A DNA stretch of 64,000 bases from an uncultured Lachnospiraceae bacterium (GTDB taxonomy: Bacteria; Bacillota; Clostridia; Lachnospirales; Lachnospiraceae), in the NCBI GenBank assembly GCA_910589105.1, contig CAJUST010000006.1, forward strand, positions 49,086 to 113,085, in the 5' to 3' direction. A program made the position numbers and the translations under genes. The notes beneath the pieces were generated by a model. That model was not told the origin of the DNA, did not search any database, and was given only the letters and a program-made list of their open reading frames with translations. Positions 1 to 7,989 of the stretch are shown here, piece by piece. Position 1 is the first letter of the stretch; every line of letters begins with the position of its first letter.

Positions 1-1073
1 CGATAGCCAATCATAAAATTTGCGGTGATGGTGAATTTACAAAAAAATGTAATATTTGTTTGGAAAAAATGACGAAATCCACAAAAGTTTTGCTCACTAC
101 TTCCTGCACTCATGCAACGGAATTAGCGGCTCTTTTAGTAAATATTAAAGATGGGGATGAAGTAATTATGCCTTCTTATACGTTTGTGTCAACGGCAGAT
201 GCATTTGTTTTAAGAGGAGCAAAAGCAGTTTTTGTGGATATACGTCCAGATACTATGAATATAAATGAGGATCTGATTGAAGATGCAATTACTGATAAAA
301 CCAAGGCAATCGTTCCTGTGCATTATGCAGGGGTTTCTTGTGAGATGGATCAGATTATGAAGATAGCGGAGAAGCATAATTTAAAGGTTATAGAAGATGC
401 TGCGCAAGGAATCATGTCTAGTTATAAAGGGGCTGCTTTGGGAAGCATTGGAGATTTTGGATGTTTCAGTTTTCATGAAACTAAAAATTTTAGTATGGGT
501 GAAGGCGGAGCTATTTTGATTAAAGATTCTGAGATGGTAGAGAAGGCAGAAATAATTAGAGAAAAGGGCACCAATAGAAGTCAGTTTTTCCGTGGGCAAA
601 TTGATAAATATACATGGGTTGACAGAGGTTCTTCGTATCTTCCAAGTGAAATAAATGCTGCATATCTTTGGGCTCAGTTGGAAAAAGCAAATGAAATAAA
701 TAGTAACCGATTAAGATCATGGAATTTATATTATGAGCAGTTAAAATCATTACGGGACGAAGGTGTAATTCAGCTTCCTGTTGTGCCAAAAAATTGTGCG
801 CATAATGCGCATATGTTTTTTATAAAGACCAAAGATTTAGAAGAACGAAGCGCGTTGATTCAGTATTTAAAGGAACGAGACATTATGGCAGTATTTCATT
901 ATATACCGTTACATAATGCTCCTGCCGGAAAAAAATATGGGCGGTTTCATGGTGAAGATAAATTTACAACGAAAGAGAGTGAGAGATTATTGCGGCTGCC
1001 GTTGTATTATGGACTTTCTGAAGAAGATATATATAAAGTTGTTGGTGCAATTAGGAGTTTTTATAAGGTTTAA
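1..1073 (+). CDS. wecE: dTDP-4-amino-4,6-dideoxygalactose transaminase, 5' end cut by window
   Basis: PLP-dependent sugar aminotransferase of the DegT/DnrJ/EryC1 family that makes dTDP-Fuc4N from dTDP-4-keto-6-deoxyglucose with glutamate. The frame is open from base 3, upstream of an internal TTG at 60, and reads KICGDGEFTKKC before the first ATG. This matches the KLCGDGGFTRRC stretch near the start of E. coli WecE, so the gene begins outside the window and only roughly the first 25-30 residues are missing. Diagnostic stretches are DEVIMPSYTFVSTA, VPVHYAGVSCEMD, EDAAQG, the PLP-lysine motif HETKN, REKGTNRSQFFRGQ and FHGEDKFTTKESERLLRLPL. Similarity to the enterobacterial enzyme is very high along the whole length. 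The GNAT acetyltransferase two genes on fits the next step (N-acetylation to Fuc4NAc). Function confident; the pathway end product is inferred. Confidence 0.93.
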   Translation, partial: IANHKICGDGEFTKKCNICLEKMTKSTKVLLTTSCTHATELAALLVNIKDGDEVIMPSYTFVSTADAFVLRGAKAVFVDIRPDTMNINEDLIEDAITDKTKAIVPVHYAGVSCEMDQIMKIAEKHNLKVIEDAAQGIMSSYKGAALGSIGDFGCFSFHETKNFSMGEGGAILIKDSEMVEKAEIIREKGTNRSQFFRGQIDKYTWVDRGSSYLPSEINAAYLWAQLEKANEINSNRLRSWNLYYEQLKSLRDEGVIQLPVVPKNCAHNAHMFFIKTKDLEERSALIQYLKERDIMAVFHYIPLHNAPAGKKYGRFHGEDKFTTKESERLLRLPLYYGLSEEDIYKVVGAIRSFYKV

Positions 1074-1105
1074 GGACAGATATTTTACAAACGTGAGGTG
1101 TTGAA

Positions 1106-2062
1106 ATGAAGAAAGTGGGGTTTGTAATTCCATGTTATAAATCCGAAAAAACGATTGGTATGGTCGTTGATGAGATTGAGGAGGCAATAACAAATCTGGA
1201 TTATGAGTATGAGATCATTTTAGTGAATGATTATTCACCAGATAATACGTTTGAAACTATTAAAAGACTGGCAGATAAGAATCAAAGGATCATTGCTGTT
1301 AATTTAGCAAAAAATTTTGGTCAACATGCTGCAATTATGGCTGGATTTCATTATTTAAGTGATGATACAGACATTATATGTTGTTTGGATGATGATGGGC
1401 AAACTCCCGCAAATGAGATTGGAAAGTTGATTTTCAAGTTGGATGAGGGGTATGACGTTGTTTATGCAAAGTATGATACGAAAGAACATTCTTTGTTTCG
1501 TAATTTTGGCAGTAAAGTAAATAGCATCATGGCGGAATATTTGATCGGAAAACCAAAAAATTTATTTATTTCCAGTTATTTTGTTGCGCGTAGATTTGTT
1601 ATAGATGAGATGAAAGAATACGAGCATTCGTATCCTTATTTGATAGGTTTGGTTCTTCGAACAACGAGCAATATCACTAATGTAAATGTGGTTCACCGTT
1701 CTAGAATGGTTGGTGAATCAGGATATAATTTAAAAAAACTAATGAAGTTATGGTTAAATGGTTTTACGGCATTTTCAATTCAGCCTTTAAGAGTGGCAAC
1801 TTTATTAGGATTTCTGTTTGCATTTGGAGGGTTTGTATTTGTTATTTACGCCATTATAAATAAATTTATGAATCCGCATGTTCCAATGGGGTGGAGTTCT
1901 GTAATTGCTGCAATTTTTTTAATTGGAGGCAGTATATTATTAGTATTGGGTATGATAGGAGAATATGTTGGAAGAATATATATTTGTATGAACCGTTCTC
2001 CACAATTTGTAATCAGAGATGTAGTAGATGGAAAACATTTAAAAGAGGATGACAATGAATAA
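1106..2062 (+). CDS. GtrB/DPM1-like family 2 glycosyltransferase with C-terminal membrane anchor
   Basis: 318 residues. N-terminal GT2 domain (VGFVIPCYKSEKTIG, LVNDYSPDNT, then DDDGQ as the metal-binding DXD motif near residue 95) followed by two C-terminal transmembrane helices (about residues 232-252 and 268-290). This layout is typical of polyprenyl-phosphate glycosyltransferases of the GtrB/ArnC/Dpm1 group, which load a sugar onto undecaprenyl phosphate on the inner face of the membrane. GAGGTG precedes the ATG at 1106. It starts 32 bp after the aminotransferase and overlaps the next gene, so the three are co-transcribed. It could transfer the amino sugar made by its neighbours onto the lipid carrier; the actual donor sugar is not readable from sequence. 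Confidence 0.85.
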   Translation: MKKVGFVIPCYKSEKTIGMVVDEIEEAITNLDYEYEIILVNDYSPDNTFETIKRLADKNQRIIAVNLAKNFGQHAAIMAGFHYLSDDTDIICCLDDDGQTPANEIGKLIFKLDEGYDVVYAKYDTKEHSLFRNFGSKVNSIMAEYLIGKPKNLFISSYFVARRFVIDEMKEYEHSYPYLIGLVLRTTSNITNVNVVHRSRMVGESGYNLKKLMKLWLNGFTAFSIQPLRVATLLGFLFAFGGFVFVIYAIINKFMNPHVPMGWSSVIAAIFLIGGSILLVLGMIGEYVGRIYICMNRSPQFVIRDVVDGKHLKEDDNE

Positions 2063-2591
2063 AGATTTAATAATTAAAGGAGAAGAAATTTCTCTGAGAT
2101 TTATGAAAAAAGAGGATACAGAATTAATAGTGTCGTGGAGAAATAAAGAGTTTGTTAGAAAAAATTTTATATTTCAGAAACCCTTTACTATTGAGGGGCA
2201 TCTTTCTTGGTTTAAGGATATGATTCAAACGGGGAAGGCAGTACAATTTATTATAATGGAAAATACACTGCAAAAAGAAATTGGAAGCGTATATTTTCGG
2301 GATATTAGTATGGAGCATCATAAGGCCGAATATGGCATATTTATTGGTGAAGAAGATGCGCTTGGATGCGGATATGGAACAGAGGCCGCAAAATTGGCTA
2401 TAAAATATGGCTTTGATGAATTAAAGCTTCATAAAATTTTTCTCCGTGTGTTAGAAGAAAACAAAAAGGCGATAAAATCATATGAAAACGCAGGGTTTAT
2501 CAGGGAAGCATTTTTGAAAGATGATGTTTATATTCAGGGAAGCTATAGAAATATTATATTAATGGCAGTATTAGAATCAGAGAAAATATAA
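2055..2591 (+). CDS. GNAT-family N-acetyltransferase (sugar-amine acetylation likely)
   Basis: 178 residues of the RimJ/RimL-like GNAT fold (Acetyltransf_3). ISLRFMKKEDTELIVSWRN at the N-terminus, acetyl-CoA pyrophosphate-loop region at GCGYGTEAAKLAI, and the closing ENKKAIKSYENAGF motif common to this fold. An ATG exists at 2049, but the ribosome site AGAGG (2044-2048) leaves workable spacing only to the ATG at 2055, which is chosen here. It overlaps the end of the preceding glycosyltransferase by 8 bp. Adjacent to a wecE-type aminotransferase it most plausibly acetylates the 4-amino group of dTDP-Fuc4N, the job done by WecD in enterobacteria. This is inference from context; ribosomal-protein or antibiotic acetylation is possible for the family. 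Confidence 0.8.
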   Translation: MNKDLIIKGEEISLRFMKKEDTELIVSWRNKEFVRKNFIFQKPFTIEGHLSWFKDMIQTGKAVQFIIMENTLQKEIGSVYFRDISMEHHKAEYGIFIGEEDALGCGYGTEAAKLAIKYGFDELKLHKIFLRVLEENKKAIKSYENAGFIREAFLKDDVYIQGSYRNIILMAVLESEKI

Positions 2592-2650
2592 TTTTGCATA
2601 TTTTATGAAATATTGTAATTGTTTCTATTGACATGGAGGGGAGGGTTATA

Positions 2651-4039
2651 ATGGCGAAATTGAAACAAAAAATGTATGATAATTGTTATTTTGTTTGTTT
2701 AGTAACGATTTTTCTGATTGGAATGCTCATATATTTATCTGAATCGACTTCTAATGTTCCGGTTATGGATTATTGGAGATATCTGAATGCTTTGGTAGAT
2801 AAATTCTTTACAAAAGGAATTTCTTTTTCTGATTTATATTCTAATAATGGAATTCATAGAACACCTGTACAATTATTTTTGTTTTTATTAAACATAGTTT
2901 TATTTCATTGGAATACACAAATTTCGATTTACTTGGGTGCAGTTATTTTATGTATTACTGCTTGTGTCCTATATAAAATAATGAAACCAACATTTACGAA
3001 TAAAGGCATAGGGTATTATCTATGTATATTTATAATGGTTCTTACAGTATTTACATTAGGTTCATATGAAATTTTGCTGTTAGAATTCTCAACTTCATTT
3101 GCATTGCGTAATTTAACATTTATCACGGGATATTATTGGACAAATATATTTTTAGAAAATAATCAAAAGTGGGATAGCAGGGCCTGCTACTTATCTATGT
3201 ATTATATATTTGTTATATGCGCTATGGGCGGAGCTTATTCGATGGGGTTTGCAGCATCTGTTTTGTTCGTTCTGTTTTTCGATTTTTGTAAAAAAATGCG
3301 GAAAAAAGAAGGCGTCTGTTATAGAAATTATGTGGTTTTATCTTTAGGGGTAATTTTTGGCGTAAGTTTATATTTATATGGGGTGACAGATTTATCAACT
3401 GGAAATATTGGCGGTTCATTTGATATTTTACAGTTGCTTTATTTTTTCTTTCATGGAACCCTGATTGTATTAGGAAGCAGCCTTGTCGGAAACGGGTTAT
3501 CCGTTGAAATGCTAACCTTTTTTGGCATTATGGTTTTGATGATACATTTCATATGTATTTATCTGTATGTTTCGAATAGGATATACGAAATTACCTATAT
3601 TCCAATTTTTATGTATATCTATCTTGCTATATTTATAGTTATGATACTTATGGGAAGAAATACAAATGGAGTAGAATATTTATCCGCATCTCGATATATA
3701 TGTGATTCATCGATGGGAATTATTTCAGATGTAATTATACTGAGCTTTTATCTTTCAAAAAGTAAGATTGTTTTTGTAAAAAGAAAGATTATGAGTTATT
3801 TTTTAATAGGCATATTATGTTTAGGGACGTTTTATGCTGATATAACGGAATTAAAAATTTCTAAATATAGAAAAATATATTATGACAATTTAATTGAAAT
3901 GATGTTAAATTTAGATGATTATACAGACGATGAGCTAACTCCTTTCCAAGCTCAGATGCCGGAGCAAGTAAGGAATGGCGTTATGTTGATGAAAAAATAT
4001 AGATTAGGTATTTTTTACAATATTGACATGGAGCGGTAA
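2651..4039 (+). CDS. polytopic membrane protein, putative GT-C type glycosyltransferase
   Basis: About 462 residues with roughly 10-11 hydrophobic helices and little else. After the first helix an outside loop carries VPVMDYWRYLNAL and NNGIHRTPVQ, the kind of acidic/aromatic first loop seen in GT-C enzymes, which take sugars from polyprenyl-phosphate donors. An ATG lies at 2633, but the strong site GGAGGGGAGGG (2636-2645 region) directs initiation to the ATG at 2651. A GtrB-like gene upstream fits the GtrB plus serotype-specific membrane transferase arrangement. No family could be named with confidence. The short C-terminal tail (about 40 residues) is polar. Confidence 0.6.
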   Translation: MAKLKQKMYDNCYFVCLVTIFLIGMLIYLSESTSNVPVMDYWRYLNALVDKFFTKGISFSDLYSNNGIHRTPVQLFLFLLNIVLFHWNTQISIYLGAVILCITACVLYKIMKPTFTNKGIGYYLCIFIMVLTVFTLGSYEILLLEFSTSFALRNLTFITGYYWTNIFLENNQKWDSRACYLSMYYIFVICAMGGAYSMGFAASVLFVLFFDFCKKMRKKEGVCYRNYVVLSLGVIFGVSLYLYGVTDLSTGNIGGSFDILQLLYFFFHGTLIVLGSSLVGNGLSVEMLTFFGIMVLMIHFICIYLYVSNRIYEITYIPIFMYIYLAIFIVMILMGRNTNGVEYLSASRYICDSSMGIISDVIILSFYLSKSKIVFVKRKIMSYFLIGILCLGTFYADITELKISKYRKIYYDNLIEMMLNLDDYTDDELTPFQAQMPEQVRNGVMLMKKYRLGIFYNIDMER

Positions 4040-4061
4040 AAGAGAGGGTACAGGTTGTTAT

Positions 4062-6389
4062 ATGCTAGAAAAAAATAATAGAAAAATATTATTTGACATA
4101 TCAGTTTTAATAGTTGCAATTTTCATAGTGGCTGTGATGGTATTAAAGGTAAATTGGATTTTTTCTTTGGATGGAGACACTGCGCCTCAGACATACGCTC
4201 TGTATTCCTTAGTAGGTCAAACGCTCCATGAAGGAGAAATTCCATTATGGAATCCAAATATTTGGGGCGGCATCAGTAATATAGGTTCTCCAATTACCGA
4301 AGCGTTTTATCCGATTAACTGGATATTATGTTATATCTTTTACAATGTCGACTCAGGAATTGTAAGTTATTCAATCATAATTTATAATTTAATATTTCAT
4401 ATAACGATTTATTTTTATGGCTTATATTTTTTGTTGAAAAGAATCGGCGTTAGGCCGATATGGGCAGCGATACTTCCATTACTTTCTATTTGTTGTTTTT
4501 CATTTACGGATTATTTTTCTTGGATTGTTTATTTTGATGGTTTTTGCTGGTTTCCATTTTTGGTATTAGCTTCTGTTAGATTAATCGAATCTAAAGGGAA
4601 AAAAGTATTTTGGAATATCATTTTATTGGGGCTGCTTTTTGCAATGGAAGCATCTATTAGTGTATCTTTAATGCTAATAATTACTGCTTTTTTCATAATG
4701 TGTCTATTTATATCTAATGTGATTCTCAATAAGAAAAAAATAATTACTCAACTATTCAAATTAGTTTCAGCCGGTATTTTAGGTATTATGCTTTCTATGC
4801 CTGTTATCTTATCAACTGTAAAATTTTTGGTGAATGGCGCCAGATATGTAGATGATGAAACAGGGTGGATTTTTGGTTTTTCAAAATTACCATTTGAAAG
4901 TTTCGTGGCGCATAAAATATCGTTTGCAGATGCAGAGAGCCTATTAGATGTTTTACCTGTGAGATCTTGGATGTCAATAGGCGGAGTTTTGCTTTTTTTA
5001 GGCATTATCGGTATTTTTAGTAAGTTAAAAGAAAAGGATTATATACATTTTTGGTGTTTATCAGGATTTATATTTTGTTTGTTCTATTGTATGGGATATG
5101 TAATGCCTGATTTTGTTTATTATGTTCCTTTTTTAAATAACTTAAGAGAGACTTTTATGTATGGATGTGTAATCAATTTTCTTATAACAATCTTTGCAGG
5201 GTACGGAATAAGAACAATTTACAATAATAAACAGAAGCCTATAAATGTGAGTCTAAATCAAAGTAAATTGGTAATCGGCCTTATTTCTGTAATTTTGCTT
5301 TATAATCTATTGCCCCATAAGATTCGGTCCATGAGTGATTTTGTCCTAACATTAATTTTAGTATTGGTCTTGTTTTTATTGGTAAGTAAAAGAGAAAAAC
5401 TAAAAAAATATACATTTAAATTATTATTAGCCGCAAGTTTCATTTATATCTATAACTTTATGATTATTTTAAATAGTGGAAATCTCGATGGTTTACAGGC
5501 AATTAATCAGATTAATATTGTAAATAATTTTAATAGAGAACAATTTACAGAAGCCATGGAGGAGGAACATACAAAAATGAATCAAGTTGGAATTGATGCA
5601 TATCCAACAAATCAGGGAACTGTATTAGGAATCAAAGAAGTTACTAGTTATTTTAACCCGGCTTCTAAAGTTGCCGTAAAATCAAATTCTAATATGAATT
5701 TCTTAAAAAGAAGCCAATTAGGTAATATAAAATATTGGTTCATTAATTCCGGTAACGATGAAGAATTTTTGAACTGGTGGGATGAATCTCATACTAATTT
5801 TGAATATACAGGAAAAAATATCTTATTATATCCATCTTGGACGTCTAAAGAGACAGCAGAAGTAATGGTTTATGAATGTAAACGTGTCTATGGGGGAGCG
5901 TGGGTGGTTTCAAATTTTGAGTATTATGATAATACGAATGAGGAAAAAATTTTTGAATGGATCAATAATGATAAAACAAATTTAAATAAAAAAGTGATGA
6001 TAAACAAAGATGAAACATCAAATGAGGTCATTTCTCAGTTGAATACATGGGACAATGGCAATCCGAATTATTCAATCAATGACATTAAATATGGTAATAA
6101 TTATATCCATTATGAAGTAAACAGTGATAAAGAAGCTATTTTAGTTACTTCTGAAATATATGATTCAGATTGGAAAGTATATGTGAATGGAATAAAACAA
6201 GATGTCCTTAACGTTGATTATAGCAATAGGGCAGTCATTATACCGGAAGGAAAATCAACAGTTAAATTTGTTTATTCCCCTACAACATTTGTTATAGGAG
6301 TAATTTCACAGATTTTAGGTGTAATTCTTACAGTGTTTATAGGGATATATATCTATTACTTTTATAAGCAAAAGAAAGATCGTTTGTAA
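4062..6389 (+). CDS. YfhO-family membrane protein (putative lipid-linked glycosyltransferase)
   Basis: About 775 residues. One N-terminal helix, then a loop with LDGDTAPQTYALYSLVGQ and GEIPLWNPNIWGG, which is the YfhO-family signature. About a dozen further helices follow, then an extracytoplasmic domain of about 260 residues, then a last helix near the C-terminus. The end of the domain (SDWKVYVNG, VDYSNRAVIIPEG, VKFVYSP) is the conserved YfhO tail. Family members in Firmicutes are linked to glycosylation of lipoteichoic acid or surface glycans. A TTG at 4023 extends the frame, but nothing supports it; ATG 4062 follows AGAGAGGG at a rather long distance. The same promoter probably serves the whole 1-6.4 kb block. 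Confidence 0.75.
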   Translation: MLEKNNRKILFDISVLIVAIFIVAVMVLKVNWIFSLDGDTAPQTYALYSLVGQTLHEGEIPLWNPNIWGGISNIGSPITEAFYPINWILCYIFYNVDSGIVSYSIIIYNLIFHITIYFYGLYFLLKRIGVRPIWAAILPLLSICCFSFTDYFSWIVYFDGFCWFPFLVLASVRLIESKGKKVFWNIILLGLLFAMEASISVSLMLIITAFFIMCLFISNVILNKKKIITQLFKLVSAGILGIMLSMPVILSTVKFLVNGARYVDDETGWIFGFSKLPFESFVAHKISFADAESLLDVLPVRSWMSIGGVLLFLGIIGIFSKLKEKDYIHFWCLSGFIFCLFYCMGYVMPDFVYYVPFLNNLRETFMYGCVINFLITIFAGYGIRTIYNNKQKPINVSLNQSKLVIGLISVILLYNLLPHKIRSMSDFVLTLILVLVLFLLVSKREKLKKYTFKLLLAASFIYIYNFMIILNSGNLDGLQAINQINIVNNFNREQFTEAMEEEHTKMNQVGIDAYPTNQGTVLGIKEVTSYFNPASKVAVKSNSNMNFLKRSQLGNIKYWFINSGNDEEFLNWWDESHTNFEYTGKNILLYPSWTSKETAEVMVYECKRVYGGAWVVSNFEYYDNTNEEKIFEWINNDKTNLNKKVMINKDETSNEVISQLNTWDNGNPNYSINDIKYGNNYIHYEVNSDKEAILVTSEIYDSDWKVYVNGIKQDVLNVDYSNRAVIIPEGKSTVKFVYSPTTFVIGVISQILGVILTVFIGIYIYYFYKQKKDRL

Positions 6390-6396
6390 GAAAAAA

Positions 6397-6439
6397 CTCC
6401 TCATCTGATATTATGTGGGAGAATAAATCAGATGAGGAG
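6397..6439 (-). terminator. intrinsic terminator of the minus-strand MBOAT operon
   Basis: Perfect 13-bp inverted repeat, CTCCTCATCTGAT (6397-6409) against ATCAGATGAGGAG (6427-6439), in the gap between convergent genes. On the minus strand the stem is followed by six T residues (complement of 6391-6396), so it works best for the MBOAT operon. On the plus strand the tail is not T-rich. Confidence 0.8.
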
Positions 6440-6453
6440 AAGAATAATTAGAA

Positions 6454-7980
6454 CTAGTAATTCATGTAAATAAATGTATTTCCGGATTGTCCGGAGCCGT
6501 AGATTCCGAAAATAATTATCGATATGATTAGTGAATAATAAATACACCATCGCAATATTAAAGGGAAAGAAGATATTTTATCTCTAACTTTAATGCCTTT
6601 TTCTTCAAGAGAATTTACTTTCCATAAAATAAGAACGGCAAAAAGTCCTATCCAAAAATCTTTTCGATCTAATCCGATTTCATATAGTGTTTCATCGAAG
6701 AATATCCATATATTAAAATTCTTAAAAATTCGTTGAATAATTTCAAAAGATGAATTTAGGTCATGTGGAGCAGTTAAAAGGCGGCTGCCCATATAGAATA
6801 AAAAGGTACGAATTATTTGAAAAGTCTCATATCCTTTTGAATTAGTGTTGATATGGAGAAAATTTGTTAGTTTCTTAAATTCTGGGGCGAATACCGATGA
6901 TATGATAATGATAGATCCCCAATAGCAGCCCCATAATACATAATTCATTCCAGTGCCATGCCATATACCAGTCAAAAGCCAAACGACAGCAAGAGGAAAA
7001 ACGGTCATTAGATTTTTGGCAAACCTGTTTCCTATAGTTTTTTTGGATTTCTGACATAATTTTGCTAGAGTTCGATTACTGACAAGAGGCATATATACAT
7101 AATCTTTGAACCACGAGCCAAGCGTAATATGCCATCTGTGCCAAAATTCAGCAGCCCCCTTAGCGTAAAAAGGTCTACGGAAATTTTCGTCTAAATGAAT
7201 GGAGATTATTTCTGAAATTCCAGAAACAATATCCATGCAGCCGGAAAAATCACAATATAACTCTATTGAGGAACAAACGGCGGCTACTATAAAAATGAAA
7301 CCTTCATATTGAGAATAATTATTAAATACTTCATGTGTTAATAAAGCAAAGCGATCAGCAATAACCATTTTTTTAAAGTATCCCCAAATGATTCGCTGTA
7401 AACCATAACATAAATTTTTATAACTAAATTTATGTCCTTCAATAAGCTGCGGGGCTAATCTTTTATAGCGAGGAATAGGACCTTGTATAATATGAGGAAA
7501 ATAAATCATGTATAATAAGAATTTAAAAAAATTATGTTCTGCTTTTTCTTTTTTCCAATACACATCTAGCATATAACCTATAATGGAAAATGTGTAATAT
7601 GAAATGCCTAATGGTATGATTTCACGAAACCCAATTTGTTTTAGAGTAAAAATATTTGTAATGGCATCTGTAATAGAGGAACCTATTTTAGCATATAATA
7701 GCATAACAAGTATGATGCCGATTCCTAAAACTAAAAGCATTTTTGCAGTTTTTTTATTATTTTTCTGCTCAGAATATACATCCTCTATATTACGGGCTAT
7801 TGCATATGCTGTTATGGCAGCCAGCCCTAAGAAGATTAGAGAGTCAACTCCTGCAGAAGAATAGAAAAATATGCTTGAAGTTAAAAGGAGGAACCATCGG
7901 TATTTAATTGGGAATAAAAAATATAAAAATAATGTTATGATAAAAAAAATAAAAAAATATACAGATATAAAATTTGTCAT
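6454..7980 (-). CDS. MBOAT-family membrane O-acyltransferase (DltB/AlgI-like)
   Basis: 508 residues, multi-helix membrane protein. Central signature EFWHRWHITLGSWFKDYVY (around residue 280) and the later WLLTGIWHGTGMNYVLWG, which holds the conserved MBOAT histidine, identify the DltB/AlgI/PatA group. These proteins move acyl groups across or at the membrane onto polysaccharides or teichoic acids. It lies 9 bp downstream of an SGNH-fold partner, the usual two-gene module. Divergently placed are an acyl carrier protein and an AMP-forming ligase, which would supply the acyl group, as DltC and DltA supply D-alanine to DltB. Ribosome site AAGGAT before the ATG at 7980. The acyl group is unknown. 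Confidence 0.9.
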   Translation of the reverse strand: MTNFISVYFFIFFIITLFLYFLFPIKYRWFLLLTSSIFFYSSAGVDSLIFLGLAAITAYAIARNIEDVYSEQKNNKKTAKMLLVLGIGIILVMLLYAKIGSSITDAITNIFTLKQIGFREIIPLGISYYTFSIIGYMLDVYWKKEKAEHNFFKFLLYMIYFPHIIQGPIPRYKRLAPQLIEGHKFSYKNLCYGLQRIIWGYFKKMVIADRFALLTHEVFNNYSQYEGFIFIVAAVCSSIELYCDFSGCMDIVSGISEIISIHLDENFRRPFYAKGAAEFWHRWHITLGSWFKDYVYMPLVSNRTLAKLCQKSKKTIGNRFAKNLMTVFPLAVVWLLTGIWHGTGMNYVLWGCYWGSIIIISSVFAPEFKKLTNFLHINTNSKGYETFQIIRTFLFYMGSRLLTAPHDLNSSFEIIQRIFKNFNIWIFFDETLYEIGLDRKDFWIGLFAVLILWKVNSLEEKGIKVRDKISSFPLILRWCIYYSLIISIIIFGIYGSGQSGNTFIYMNY

Positions 7981-7989
7981 AATTTATCC

